Positions 43,621 through 53,025 are shown, numbered from the stretch's first letter. The stretch is DNA of 64,000 bases from Cupriavidus consociatus (GCF_017814975.1 NZ_JAGIQA010000020.1:62001-126000), one strand, 5' to 3'. Numbers and translations are program-made. The notes: a model not told the origin generated them from the letters alone.

Positions 43621-44514
43621 CTAGAACAGAAAGCCAGCGCGCAGAGTCATGCCTACGTTCTGCCGATACCCGCCGCGCACCGCAAAGTCATGCGTCAATT
43701 CCACTGTCATTAGCGATTTCGGATTGAGGAATTGGCTTAGTGCAACGCGGAGTTGTTGTTTCTGAGTCCGCCCGCCTGTCTCCACTCCATCAATGCTGAC
43801 CGCCCCGCCAGAGTAGGCGGAGTAGCCTATTGCCGCTGAAGTTCCTGTAGCAAAATCCCGGTTAAGATAGAACTGCGCCTGGTAAGAATCCCGTTGCTTC
43901 AGCCTTTGACTGCCATTAAAGCCTGCCTTGTTGTTGTCACCATAGGTATGCCAGTCAATATATGCTTCGGCGCGCCAAACCGACGCGAAACGCTGGCCAC
44001 CCGCAAGCATTAGAACGCCGTTCCAACGATTCTCACCAAGATTTAAGGCGTTTCCGGGGCGGTAGGTACCAGTTGGAGCAGTAAGCACAGCCGCGATGCC
44101 CACGTATGAGCCACGCTCGGCGTCGCTCAGGGGCCATATTTGGGTGACGAGACTGAGATCACCATACCCCGACGTCGTCCCTAGCGGTGCCCCGCCAATT
44201 TCACCATTCCTGAGCGATCCGTATGGCAACACAATATTCTGTTGCACTGGTATTCCGGCAATCGTAAAGCTATGTATCGCCCGAACCACACCGACGTGCG
44301 TATCAAGCCCCGTGTTCTCCTTGAACGTCCTGCCGTTCAAATTGAATTCATCATTGTGTCCGTACAGATAATACAAGCCCAATGCGGTTACGCCGCTCGG
44401 CAACGGGACTATGTCACCGGGCAATACGTCATAGGCTCGACTTGCGCCGCAATGCGAAAGCATCGTTAGACAAACTGATGCGGTGGCAAGCATCTTATGC
44501 TTACGTTGTCTCAA
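43621..44514 (-). CDS. Phenol-degradation-type outer-membrane protein (Phenol_MetA_deg family)
   Basis: A beta-barrel protein of about 297 residues, with a signal peptide (LATASVCLTMLSHCGASRA) and the family features LGLYYLYGHNDEFNLNG, GYGDLSLVTQIWPL, LTAPTGTYRPG and ENRWNGVLMLAGGQRF. It ends MTLRAGFLF, with the terminal Phe of outer-membrane proteins. Family members accompany pathways for phenol and other hydrophobic compounds and probably form uptake channels. The start is uncertain: TTG 44514 with AGAAGGA upstream fits best, ATG 44493 or a TTG at 44556 are alternatives. Its base composition is noticeably more AT-rich than neighbouring genes. Confidence 0.8.
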   Translation of the reverse strand: MRQRKHKMLATASVCLTMLSHCGASRAYDVLPGDIVPLPSGVTALGLYYLYGHNDEFNLNGRTFKENTGLDTHVGVVRAIHSFTIAGIPVQQNIVLPYGSLRNGEIGGAPLGTTSGYGDLSLVTQIWPLSDAERGSYVGIAAVLTAPTGTYRPGNALNLGENRWNGVLMLAGGQRFASVWRAEAYIDWHTYGDNNKAGFNGSQRLKQRDSYQAQFYLNRDFATGTSAAIGYSAYSGGAVSIDGVETGGRTQKQQLRVALSQFLNPKSLMTVELTHDFAVRGGYRQNVGMTLRAGFLF

Positions 44515-44997
44515 CCTTAGTTCCTTCTCTTTTAATAGTGTTGGCACTTGACGCAAAAGATGCCGCGCGAACCAACAGCGCGTTGTCGCTTCACCTTTGC
44601 GTGATATCTGATAAAACTGGATATTTATGTTTTGATATGAATCGGAAATTCATCTTTCCGGAAAGCTTCCCCAAATGACGCTTATTGCACAGTTGCGAGG
44701 ACAGGTGCAAAGGTTCTGGGCTATAACGACCGAGTGAGCTGGAGAAAGCTCGTCACAAAGTATTGCAAAGCTGATCTGCTCTGCATTTACTGTCCCGGGC
44801 ATATCCGCCGAAATGGTTCCCAGAAACGCTATCGGATGCAAAAAATTAGACCTTGACGATAGTCGTATCCCAAGACTGTCCCGGAGAACGCTTCGACAGT
44901 TCTCCGGGCAATGTCTCATCTGACTTGCCGCCGTTTGACGCTACCGTGCCGACGTCCGCTACCCCAGGGGTCGACTGCAACGCGGCGGCCGATCTTA
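44515..44997. other. Intergenic, AT-rich, no gene recognised
   Basis: 483 bases between the aldehyde dehydrogenase stop and the outer-membrane protein gene. It contains a 10-bp inverted repeat at 44880-44908 and an AT-rich stretch near 44600-44660 that may hold the promoter of the outer-membrane protein gene. Confidence 0.4.
44880..44908 (-). terminator. Hairpin downstream of the ten-gene P450 operon
   Basis: CCCGGAGAAC (44880-44889) and GTTCTCCGGG (44899-44908) form a perfect 10-bp stem with a 9-base loop, 89 bases after the last stop codon of the operon. No U-run follows. It may stop transcription or protect the mRNA end; an operator is the other option. Confidence 0.45.
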
Positions 44998-46533
44998 TTA
45001 GCGTCGACCAAACTGCTGTCGATTGCTTTCGTTGATCCAGACGGATTTGGTTTCCATGTAATCATCCAACGCTTCGGCCCCCAGTTCCCGGCCAATGCCA
45101 CTCTGCTTGAAGCCTCCGAACGGGACGGCGTAGTGGACGACCCGGTAGGAGTTGACCCAGACTGTGCCAGCCCGCACGCGTTTGACCATCCGATGTGCCA
45201 GGCCCACGTCGCGCGTCCACACAGCCGCAGCCAGACCGAAATCTGCGTCGTTGGCGATCTGTACCGCGTGGTCTTCATTGCTGAACCTGATGAGGCTGGC
45301 CACCGGGCCAAAGATTTCCTCCTGGGCCAGCCGCGAGGAGTTGGACACCTCGGTGAAAATGGTGGGCTGGACGAACAGACCACCTGCCGTCAGCGGTGTC
45401 GAGGTGTCGCGCACCCCGCCTGCGAATAGGTGAGCCCCCTCCTCTTTGCCGATTTCGATGTAACTCAAGACCTTGTCGAACTGACTACGACAAGCAACCG
45501 GGCCTACATCGACACAGGGGTCCAGCGGGTCACCGAGGGCGAGCTTTGCTGCCGCCGCCGCGAGTCGCCTGGCAAACTCATCGTAGATGCTGTCCTCAAC
45601 CAGGACGCGGGAGCCTGCCATGCAGGACTGTCCCGTCGCTGCAAAGATGCCACCCATTACGCCATGCACAGCGTCATCGAGATCCGCATCGGCGAACACG
45701 ATATTGGGCGACTTGCCACCCAGTTCCAGCGTCGCGCGACCAACCCTCGGCGCGGCTGCGGCAAGCATTGCCTTCCCTCCGTTGGTGGACCCGGTGAAAG
45801 CGATCTTGTCCACGCCGACGTGGTTTGCCAGAGCCGCTCCGGTTGGCTGACCGAAGCCCGTGACAACGTTCACCACTCCCTTGGGGAATCCAGCTTGCTG
45901 GCAAAGTTCGGCCAGACGCAGCGTCGACGTGGGAGTCACCTCGGAGGGCTTGATTACGATCGTGCAGCCGGCCGCAAGGGCAGGGAACAGCTTCCATGAC
46001 AGCAATGTCAGCGGTGAGTTCCACGGCGTGATCGCTGCGATCACGCCGACGGCCTCACGGACGGTATATGAGGTGAAACCAGGGTGGGAGTGGATGGTGG
46101 AGCCGTGAATGTTCTCCGCCAACCCCGCCACGTATCGAGCATGGCCCGCAAGTGCCCGAGCCCCTGCCAGCATCTCGGAGAGAAGCTTTCCATTCTCGTG
46201 AATCTGGATGAGCGCCAGCTCTTCCGCATTTTGCTCGATCAGATCCCCTAGCTTGCGCAGCATTGCCGCACGTACCGTGGGGGAAGTTTGCGGCCAGCCA
46301 TCCTGGTCGAATGCCCGCCGGGCGGCCTGAACAGCGCGGTCCACATCCTCCGAGGTAGCAGCCGGCACCTTCCCCCATGCGCGATCATCGTAAGGGTCGT
46401 GACAGGAGAACGTCTCGTTACTGCTGGCCGCCACCCACTCCCCGTCGATCAGCATCTTGTACTCGCGGTCAGTTTCCGGGGCGAATCGATGCATCTCTTG
46501 ATTGACGTGCGTATCCTGGCTCTGTTGTTTCAT
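44998..46533 (-). CDS. NAD-dependent aldehyde dehydrogenase (paralogue of 16296-17816)
   Basis: A 511-residue aldehyde dehydrogenase: ITPWNSPLTLLSWKLFPALA, FTGSTNGGK, ATLELGGKSPNIVFADADLD with the catalytic Glu and GQSCMAGSRVLVED with the catalytic Cys. ATG 46533 (MKQQSQDTHVNQEM) with AAAGGAAC upstream is preferred to an ATG 30 codons earlier. It is last in the ten-gene operon that carries P450, ferredoxin and ferredoxin reductase. It most likely oxidises the aldehyde derived from the P450 product to the acid that the operon's CoA-transferase then activates. Very close in sequence to the copy near the first P450. Confidence 0.92.
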   Translation of the reverse strand: MKQQSQDTHVNQEMHRFAPETDREYKMLIDGEWVAASSNETFSCHDPYDDRAWGKVPAATSEDVDRAVQAARRAFDQDGWPQTSPTVRAAMLRKLGDLIEQNAEELALIQIHENGKLLSEMLAGARALAGHARYVAGLAENIHGSTIHSHPGFTSYTVREAVGVIAAITPWNSPLTLLSWKLFPALAAGCTIVIKPSEVTPTSTLRLAELCQQAGFPKGVVNVVTGFGQPTGAALANHVGVDKIAFTGSTNGGKAMLAAAAPRVGRATLELGGKSPNIVFADADLDDAVHGVMGGIFAATGQSCMAGSRVLVEDSIYDEFARRLAAAAAKLALGDPLDPCVDVGPVACRSQFDKVLSYIEIGKEEGAHLFAGGVRDTSTPLTAGGLFVQPTIFTEVSNSSRLAQEEIFGPVASLIRFSNEDHAVQIANDADFGLAAAVWTRDVGLAHRMVKRVRAGTVWVNSYRVVHYAVPFGGFKQSGIGRELGAEALDDYMETKSVWINESNRQQFGRR

Positions 46534-46552
46534 AAAATAAGTTCCTTTCTGC

Positions 46553-47797
46553 TCAGAGTGACTGCTTGAGCGGGATTGACAGGTCTTCCAACGTTGCGCG
46601 GGACACCTTGGCCCGTTGCGCAACCAACTTCTTAGCGAACATGAAATCCCGTGGGCTTGACACTACGTCGGCGGCCCGGATCTCGCCGTTCTTCAGATAG
46701 AAGGCAACAAAGGAGCGGCCCTTTTCGGTTTCACCCCGAATCACGACTTCGTCGTAGCCTGCGCATAGTCCGACGGTCTGAAGCTTGGTGTCGTATTGAT
46801 CCGACCAGAACCAGGGGATGGCGTTATAAGGCTGAAGCGTTCCAGTCAGCGCACCCGCTGCCACACGCGCCTGCTCGGATGCATTCGGTGCGGATTCAAG
46901 GCGCCGGCGGCCACCGTTCTCGCTGCAAGGATGGCTGGTGCAGTCGCCGATTGCGAGGATGTCCGGATCTGCGGTACGGCAATACTCATCGACGACGATG
47001 CCATTGTCGACAACAAGCCCCGCTGCCTGCGCCAGCTCGACGTTTGGCACCTGTCCGATGCCAATCAGCACCACGTCGGCGCTGATCGACTCCCCGCTTC
47101 CCAGCTCCGCACTCGCCACAGCACCATCAGCGGTGAATCCGAATCCGGCCACGGTAGTGTCCACGCGTACATCCACGCCCTCTTCCGCGTGGATGCGCTG
47201 GTAGAAGGACGATACTTCGGGAGCCGTTACGCGGGCCAGCACTCGAGGCTGTGCCTCCAGCACCGTGACGGACAAGCCGAGCTGACGCGCGACCGACGCC
47301 ACTTCCAGGCCGACATATCCGCCGCCAATAATCACCAGCCTTGCGCCAGGCAGGAACCGATGGCGCATGGCATTGATATCATCGATGGTCCTGAGGTAGT
47401 GGACGTTTGGCGCCACATCCAGCCCCGGATATTGCAGTTTGCGCACGCGGCCACCGGTAGCAAGTACCAGACGCCCGTAGCTCAGACTGCTTCCATCCTC
47501 CAGCAAGACTCGATGAGCGTCCCTGTCGATGGCGACGGCACGAGAGGATACGCGCATCGCAATCCCCTGCTCCTCATATGTGGCAACTGGCCGAATATAG
47601 AGACCTTCCAGGTCGACCTTCCCAGAAAGGTAGGCCTTGGACAGCGGCGGCCGATAGTAAGGGGGAAAAGCCTCGTCACCGATCATCGTGACAGGGCCAC
47701 GATAGGCCGCCATGCGCAGTGCGGCGACCAGTTCCGCCCCTGCCTGGCCGGCGCCCACCACGACAACTCCATGCGTATCAGTACCCACGGTGCTCAC
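46553..47797 (-). CDS. NAD(P)H-dependent ferredoxin reductase (putidaredoxin reductase type)
   Basis: A 414-residue flavoprotein with two Rossmann motifs, VVVVGAGQAGAELVAALR for FAD and VIIGGGYVGLEVASVA for NAD(P)H, plus PYYRPPLSKAYLSG and ILAIGDCTSHP, the usual landmarks of putidaredoxin and rhodocoxin reductases. It should move electrons from NADH to the [2Fe-2S] ferredoxins of this window, and is the only such reductase here. It starts at GTG 47797, overlapping the PrpF-like gene by 20 bases; a GTG three codons later is possible. With the ferredoxin and P450 in the same operon it completes a class I P450 system. Confidence 0.93.
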   Translation of the reverse strand: MSTVGTDTHGVVVVGAGQAGAELVAALRMAAYRGPVTMIGDEAFPPYYRPPLSKAYLSGKVDLEGLYIRPVATYEEQGIAMRVSSRAVAIDRDAHRVLLEDGSSLSYGRLVLATGGRVRKLQYPGLDVAPNVHYLRTIDDINAMRHRFLPGARLVIIGGGYVGLEVASVARQLGLSVTVLEAQPRVLARVTAPEVSSFYQRIHAEEGVDVRVDTTVAGFGFTADGAVASAELGSGESISADVVLIGIGQVPNVELAQAAGLVVDNGIVVDEYCRTADPDILAIGDCTSHPCSENGGRRRLESAPNASEQARVAAGALTGTLQPYNAIPWFWSDQYDTKLQTVGLCAGYDEVVIRGETEKGRSFVAFYLKNGEIRAADVVSSPRDFMFAKKLVAQRAKVSRATLEDLSIPLKQSL

Positions 47798-48989
47798 CTG
47801 ATGTTGTCACCAACGAAGGATCGAAGTCGCGCCACAGCCTTGTCGGCTCGGCAAATACCGTACCTTCGAAGAGCCGCCGGGCAGTTCTCACCAACGACGC
47901 ATGCTCCACCTCGACGCCCGCGCCTGAATCATTCAGTTCGACATCGACAGCGAGCGTCCCGCTCGGGTGTCCAATCCGGTAGGCGCCCTCGGCGTGGGCC
48001 TCTGCGCGCGCAACGTCGTGGACCACCGTTCCCTCGATTGCCGCCGCGACGGCGGCAGGAATGGCGCCAGTACCGGGGAATGCTTTGTGCATCCCTCCGT
48101 CGAAGACGCAACGGGCAGCGACGTCGCAGTTGTGAGCCAAGCGCTTCTCTTGAGTGCCATAGAGCTGCCAGTCCTGGGGCGGGCCGACGATAATGCTGAA
48201 TGGCGTCATAGGGCTTTCCGCTCTCGCCGTCTCTATCGATGACGCAAAGCCAAGATCCACCGCAACCTTGCGTCGCAAGAATTCGATCTGGCGACCTACC
48301 TCAGTCATCTTCTCGTATGCGAGCGGATCTTCTGTGCCGGTGAGACCAAAGGCGCTGGCTTTGACGAAGACCTGCATGCCCGCGATGTCGACCACCGAAT
48401 ACTCGACGGGTCCAACACCGGGCACCTCGGCAACGTCGCGACGGTTCCCAGTCGGAAGCAGCTTGCCTGATTTGGCGCCAGCCGCATACTTGAAGTCCAG
48501 CAGGATGGGCGAGCCGGTCCCGGGAACACCGTCGATGCTGGTGTCACCTGTCGTCTTAGGCTTGCCGTTGGATACTTCGACACGGGCTACAACGACCTTC
48601 CCCGTATTGGTGTTGTGGATGCGCACCGTCGTGATCGGCTCGACCGCCTGCACCAGACCCTCATCAATCGCGTAGGGACCAATTGCGGAAAGAATGTTCC
48701 CACACATGATCGACCAGTCGACCATGGAGTTGTGAATCCCAACCTGTGCGAAGGTGTAGTCCACATCAGCATCCGGGCGGGATGCCGGGCCCACGAATCC
48801 AAATTTGCTGGTCAGGGGATCAGCGCCACCAATCCCGTCGATCTGACGGGGGTCAGGACTTCCATAGACTACAAGCAGCCACTGGCCCAGCTCCTCGCGA
48901 ACCTGAGTAGGGAGATCGCTCGTCCGCACCAGCAGAGCCTTACTTGTTCCGCCTCGGTAGATAACACCGCGTGTACCAAATTGAGCCAT
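47778..48989 (-). CDS. PrpF-family isomerase (allylic double-bond isomerase / 4-oxalomesaconate tautomerase-like)
   Basis: A 403-residue PrpF-fold protein: VIYRGGTSKALLVR at the N-terminus, RQIDGIGGADPLTSK and VDWSIMCGNILSAIGPYAI, whose Cys is the conserved PrpF/LigU-type residue. The second half has DIAGMQVFVKASAFGLTG and RIGHPSGTLAVDVEL. Family members shift a double bond in unsaturated di- or tricarboxylic acids (cis-aconitate, oxalomesaconate). Its place between ferredoxin and ferredoxin reductase in a P450 operon is unexpected and suggests that a pathway intermediate contains an allylic carboxylate. Substrate unknown. Confidence 0.85.
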   Translation of the reverse strand: MAQFGTRGVIYRGGTSKALLVRTSDLPTQVREELGQWLLVVYGSPDPRQIDGIGGADPLTSKFGFVGPASRPDADVDYTFAQVGIHNSMVDWSIMCGNILSAIGPYAIDEGLVQAVEPITTVRIHNTNTGKVVVARVEVSNGKPKTTGDTSIDGVPGTGSPILLDFKYAAGAKSGKLLPTGNRRDVAEVPGVGPVEYSVVDIAGMQVFVKASAFGLTGTEDPLAYEKMTEVGRQIEFLRRKVAVDLGFASSIETARAESPMTPFSIIVGPPQDWQLYGTQEKRLAHNCDVAARCVFDGGMHKAFPGTGAIPAAVAAAIEGTVVHDVARAEAHAEGAYRIGHPSGTLAVDVELNDSGAGVEVEHASLVRTARRLFEGTVFAEPTRLWRDFDPSLVTTSGEHRGY

Positions 48990-49076
48990 TGATTCTCACC
49001 ATTTACAAATTTACTACCAACTCGGCACCAAATTTAAATATTCGAGTGAACCGAACAAGCTCTCAGGAATATCTAT

Positions 49077-49403
49077 TTAGAACTTCTGAGTCTTTGGGAT
49101 ATGCAAAATGAGGCCCTCCATTGAGGAATCCACTTGAATCTGGCAACACAGGCGACTTGCGTCTGTGGGCTCTTCAGACGTGAGCTCCAGCATGTCGGTT
49201 TCATCTCCCGACCTTTCAGGAATTTTTCCGACCCACTGCTCATCCACGTACACGTGGCAGGTCGCACAACTGAGTTCGCCACCGCATTCGGCAAAAACTC
49301 CAGGAACGAGGTTGCTGATGGCCGCCTGCATCACCGTCTGTCCGTTGGTGGCATTGACCTCTTTTTTGGTGCCGTCAGGCTGTATGAAAGTAATGTGAGT
49401 CAT
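49077..49403 (-). CDS. [2Fe-2S] ferredoxin, adrenodoxin/putidaredoxin type
   Basis: A 108-residue ferredoxin with cluster ligands C40, C46 and C49 (CGGELSCATCHVYVDEQW) and C87 (CCQIQV). The Cys next to C87 (C86) is extra and not usually found. AGGAGATCGAC directly before ATG 49403 is a good ribosome site. It is the likely electron carrier between the reductase at 46553 and the P450 at 55068, all in one operon. It aligns without gaps with the ferredoxin at 17967-18290 around the cluster. Confidence 0.94.
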   Translation of the reverse strand: MTHITFIQPDGTKKEVNATNGQTVMQAAISNLVPGVFAECGGELSCATCHVYVDEQWVGKIPERSGDETDMLELTSEEPTDASRLCCQIQVDSSMEGLILHIPKTQKF

Positions 49404-49463
49404 GTCGATCTCCTGATTTTTGGCATTGGCGAACTGAGTTCATGAGCGGTGTTGCCAGTGCAT

Positions 49464-51818
49464 TTAGATGGACAAAAGCGCCGATTCGGCATCTTCGCGC
49501 TGTGATTGCCCCGTCAATACGAGTCGATCAAGGAATTCCTCGATCGCATCATCGTCCCAGTTCTGAATATCCTCGCCCAACGCGGGAGCCGGAGGCGGCG
49601 TTGCGGGCTCGAATCCGTGCATGATCATCGGAAAGCCTTTGATCCAATCAGGGCTTCGCAATGCGAGCCGGCGCTCACGGTAGCGGGGCTGCTCAGCCCG
49701 GTCCGCGGCCGTTGACACCGGCACTGCTGGCACACCCGCGCGCTGCAGCACCGCTACCGCCTCATCCCGGAAACGAAGTCTGGTCCAGTTGGCAATGTGT
49801 GCATCGACCGTGTCCTGGTTGTCCCGCCACCACGCCTCCGGAGCATCCAATGGAAGTCCGTGTATCAGGCCCGCAAGACCCCGTCGGTGGGCTTCTGTCG
49901 TACAAGCGATCGCCAGCCATGCGTCGGCTCCGGCAGCGGGATAGGTATCGTGCGGCATACTCCCAGGCCGGCGGTTCCCGTCGGGCCGAGCCATACGGCC
50001 GGTCCAGGTATACTCCGCCAACTGGTCGGCCAGCGTCCATGCCACCACTTCGCGTTGCGACACGTCCAGGTGGACACCGCGTTGCCCCGTCACCACGGAA
50101 TGCGTGATCAAGGCCGCGCCTAGCAGGGACACGACTTGATCGGGATAGTTGACGTCTCCGGAGGACCAAAGAGGCGGCCCGCCTGGATAACCGGTCGCAG
50201 CGGCAAGTCCCGAGAGCAAGTCGAGGGTCGAACCGTAGGAGCTGTACGACGACTCCGGGCCATAGAGACCCTGACTCGAAAGCGACAGGTAGACCAGTTC
50301 CGGGTTCAACTGATGCACGGTTTCATAGTCGATTCCCATCCGTGCGGTCACGCCTACCCGGAAATTTTCCACGAGGACATCGGCACGGCGAATGAGGCGG
50401 TGCACGATCTGCCGACCGCGCTCGGTTTTCAGGTCCAGACACAGACCGCGCTTGCCAACGTTGTTCGACGAAAACACCGGCGATTCCACTCCATCGCGAG
50501 AGCCCTTTCCGCTCGGACTGACCCATCGCCGAAATGGGTCTGGACGCTCATGCGATTCGATCTTGATGACAGTCGCGCCGTAATCCGCCAGAAGACGCCC
50601 CGTCGCAGCGCCAGCGGTGATAGCGCCGAAATCCAGGACGAGCAGTCCATTCAGCGGAGCGATCAAAGGCTTCTCTGAATGGCCGGTCAACGATCGTGTG
50701 GGTTCATCGCCGCTCTTAGAAGCGGTCGCCCAGGAGGGAGGTAGCTCCCCATGTTCTCCCAAGCTCGGGGCCGGAGCATATGGGTCGCGCATACCGGGCA
50801 ACGCTACCGGCAGACGTACCACTGGCGCATCCCTGCGGCGTCGCTCGGTTGGCAGCACGAACCCTCGGCGAATAAGTTGCTCTGAGCTCAGCAGGTCCGC
50901 GGCATCGGCAGCGTACCCAAAGGGCAAACCGAATCGCTGTGCCGAGGTATAGACCTCCGATGCCTCCCGATCGCCAATCACCTCCGCGACGATCGACCAC
51001 CACTCCTCGGTCCGTTCTTCCCGCTGACGGGCGTCGGCAAAACATGGCTCCATCAGACGCGGATCGCCGATAACCTCAACGAACGAGGACCACTGATGGG
51101 CCAAGAAGATCACTCCGACCCAACCGTCCTTGGCCCGGATGACGCGCCATCCACCGCGCGAGGAGCCCGTGCGTACGGGCACCCTGTCACCATGGTGGTA
51201 CGTGACATCGCTCTTCCAGTCGATGTAGGCAGCGACATCGCTCTGGGCAACTTCGACGAAATCTCCGCAGCCCGTAGCCTCGCGGCGGCGTAAGCCGAGC
51301 ATGGCGCCATAGAAGCCGACGAACGCTGCAGCGTGAGCGGATTGGTCCCCGCCAAGGCTGAGCGGTCGCTGATCAGGTTCTCCGATCATGGTCGCCAATC
51401 CGCCATAGGCCTCGGCAAGCAGGCTATCGCCAGCGCCCGCTTCGTACTCGCTATCCAGACCGAACGCCGTGAGCGACACCATCACCAAATGCGGAAAGCG
51501 CTCCCTTAGTCTATCGGGAGAGAGGTCGGCAGAGGCAGCGTGCCCCTGATCCAGGATCAGGATGTCCGCAGTCGAAAGCCATGCTGCAAGCTGCTCGCAG
51601 TCTGTTTGTGGCTGCAGCACCACGCTGCTCTTGCCCGCGTTTAACGCCGTGAATGTGAACTCCCTGGCCCGAAGCGGATCCCCAGATGAAGGCTCGCATT
51701 TCACCACGTCGTGGCCAAGCGCGGCGAACCACCGTCCGCACGCAGCTCCAGCGACGGAGGATGCGATCTCAACGACCCGAAACCGAACAGGTGGCTTTTC
51801 TTGCAGAGTAGACATCAC
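49464..51818 (-). CDS. Tandem two-domain CaiB/BaiF CoA-transferase
   Basis: A 784-residue protein with two CaiB/BaiF modules in one chain. The first (about 1-350) starts FRVVEIASSVAGAACGRWFA and has GAGDSLLAEAYGGLATMIGE. The second (about 390-784) starts LLVLDFGAITAGAATGRLLA and has LVYLSLSSQGLYGPESSY and GSTLDLLSGLAAATGYPGG. Single-domain members are about 380-400 residues and form interlocked dimers, so this fusion may be a built-in heterodimer. The catalytic Asp of the family lines up poorly in the second half (Gly or Thr there), hinting that only one half is active. Start GTG 51818 or ATG 51815, overlapping the crotonase stop. It probably activates the acid made by the operon's aldehyde dehydrogenase. 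Confidence 0.88.
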   Translation of the reverse strand: MMSTLQEKPPVRFRVVEIASSVAGAACGRWFAALGHDVVKCEPSSGDPLRAREFTFTALNAGKSSVVLQPQTDCEQLAAWLSTADILILDQGHAASADLSPDRLRERFPHLVMVSLTAFGLDSEYEAGAGDSLLAEAYGGLATMIGEPDQRPLSLGGDQSAHAAAFVGFYGAMLGLRRREATGCGDFVEVAQSDVAAYIDWKSDVTYHHGDRVPVRTGSSRGGWRVIRAKDGWVGVIFLAHQWSSFVEVIGDPRLMEPCFADARQREERTEEWWSIVAEVIGDREASEVYTSAQRFGLPFGYAADAADLLSSEQLIRRGFVLPTERRRRDAPVVRLPVALPGMRDPYAPAPSLGEHGELPPSWATASKSGDEPTRSLTGHSEKPLIAPLNGLLVLDFGAITAGAATGRLLADYGATVIKIESHERPDPFRRWVSPSGKGSRDGVESPVFSSNNVGKRGLCLDLKTERGRQIVHRLIRRADVLVENFRVGVTARMGIDYETVHQLNPELVYLSLSSQGLYGPESSYSSYGSTLDLLSGLAAATGYPGGPPLWSSGDVNYPDQVVSLLGAALITHSVVTGQRGVHLDVSQREVVAWTLADQLAEYTWTGRMARPDGNRRPGSMPHDTYPAAGADAWLAIACTTEAHRRGLAGLIHGLPLDAPEAWWRDNQDTVDAHIANWTRLRFRDEAVAVLQRAGVPAVPVSTAADRAEQPRYRERRLALRSPDWIKGFPMIMHGFEPATPPPAPALGEDIQNWDDDAIEEFLDRLVLTGQSQREDAESALLSI

Positions 51819-52609
51819 CCTTGTCCCGGATTGCGTTGACCATCCCGGAACTTGCCTAGTCCTTCAGCGAGAGCCGTGCTGCGGGCCTGGATCTGGGCAT
51901 AAACGTCGGTACCGTAGGCGATCGCCGACGTCCATTCAGAAATCTCGCCCGGAATTTTCCAAAGAGCTTTCTTCGACAGCTCCAGCGCGGTGGCATCAAA
52001 GTGGGCAATGCGCTCGGCGAGCGCCGTGACCGCTTGATCGAGGTTCTCCAGCGGCACGGACTTATTAACCAACCCCCACTCGGCCGCAGTTGCGCCGTCA
52101 ACTCGGTCGGCCGTCAGTACCATCCAGGCCGCCCGCTTCGGGCTGAGACGTAGTTGGGCTGCAGGTCCGGCAAGCGTGGGGTAAAGCCCGAAACCAATCT
52201 CGGGCATTCCAATGCTGGCCTCGTTCGCCGCGATCGCCAGATCCGAAACGTTGATCAAAGTCGACCCGCCGCCCAGCGCAAAGCCATTGACCGCCGCGAT
52301 AACGATTGCGGGGTGGTTGCGAATTTCCTCCTGGACCGCGGCCCAGTCGCTGCGCTTATCCAGCTCCAGATCTCCCGTGCTGACCTGTCCTTCCTTCAGG
52401 TCGACGCCCGCGCAGAAGGCCGGGCCATTGCCGGTGATGATGACAACCTTGGACTTGTCACGGCACTCATCAAGCGCCTTCACGATACCGACTCGCGCCG
52501 CGCGGTTCATCGCATTGCGCTGATTCGGTCGATTAAAAGTAATGCGTGAAATGCCTGTATCAGCGTGCTCAACGAGAATCGCCGGCTCCACTTGCTGCTG
52601 CATAGTCAT
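51815..52609 (-). CDS. Enoyl-CoA hydratase/isomerase (crotonase family)
   Basis: A 264-residue crotonase starting at ATG 52609 (MTMQQQVEPAILVEH), with AAGGTGG upstream and an ATGA overlap with the DUF35 gene; the frame is open 81 codons further but unrelated. Oxyanion-hole parts are GPAFCAGVDLKEG and NGFALGGGSTLINVSD. IGMPEIGFGLYPTLAGPAAQL keeps the first catalytic Glu, while the usual second-Glu segment (GGTQRL) is changed. Likely makes the 3-hydroxyacyl-CoA that the neighbouring aldolase cleaves. It is translationally coupled on both sides. Confidence 0.88.
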   Translation of the reverse strand: MTMQQQVEPAILVEHADTGISRITFNRPNQRNAMNRAARVGIVKALDECRDKSKVVIITGNGPAFCAGVDLKEGQVSTGDLELDKRSDWAAVQEEIRNHPAIVIAAVNGFALGGGSTLINVSDLAIAANEASIGMPEIGFGLYPTLAGPAAQLRLSPKRAAWMVLTADRVDGATAAEWGLVNKSVPLENLDQAVTALAERIAHFDATALELSKKALWKIPGEISEWTSAIAYGTDVYAQIQARSTALAEGLGKFRDGQRNPGQG

Positions 52610-53019
52610 TGGTTCACCACCTTGAATTTCGGGATAGCGCGGTCCTCGCTCAGCTTCTCGAAAACCACCTCCAGTGGAAGACCACACTCGAGCTGCTCCG
52701 GCGGATTCACGATAGTCGACATCATGAACGGGCCCTCTTCGAGTTGGACAAATGCCACCAGGTAGGGGCCTTCGTCGGCAAAGGCCGCAAAGTAGCGCTG
52801 GTGCATCACAACCCAAGACCACAGGGTTGCCCGACCACTTGCTGCGCGCCATTCGAGCTTGTCGCTGAGCGTCACCCGGTCGACCGGGTACTCGGGAAAT
52901 TGAGCAATCCCTGAGTCTCCATACTGAAGACGAAGTTGACCAGCTAGCGTGCCCTCCCAGAAGCCCCGATTGGCATCGGTGATCGCTGGAAGCATTTGGA
53001 TAAGTTTTGCGTTGTCCAT
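52606..53019 (-). CDS. DUF35 OB-fold partner protein, zinc ribbon fully degenerate
   Basis: A 137-residue DUF35 protein: N-terminal helix (LPAITDANRGFWEGTLAGQL), a region LRLQYGDSGIAQFPEYPVD where the zinc ribbon should be but with no Cys at all, and the OB-fold (RATLWSWVVMHQRYFAAF through LPLEVVFEKLSEDRAIPKFK). It sits six bases after the aldolase stop and overlaps the crotonase start by four bases. It should form a complex with the aldolase, as in Ltp2 with the DUF35 domain of ChsH2. Paralogue at 28957-29382, where one Cys remains. Confidence 0.85.
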   Translation of the reverse strand: MDNAKLIQMLPAITDANRGFWEGTLAGQLRLQYGDSGIAQFPEYPVDRVTLSDKLEWRAASGRATLWSWVVMHQRYFAAFADEGPYLVAFVQLEEGPFMMSTIVNPPEQLECGLPLEVVFEKLSEDRAIPKFKVVNQ

Positions 53020-53025
53020 ATCAAC

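Noticed and set aside
44541..44556. TGGCAC-like sequence resembling half of a sigma-54 promoter
   Set aside because: The GC element is not at the required spacing from GG, and no enhancer-binding regulator is nearby.
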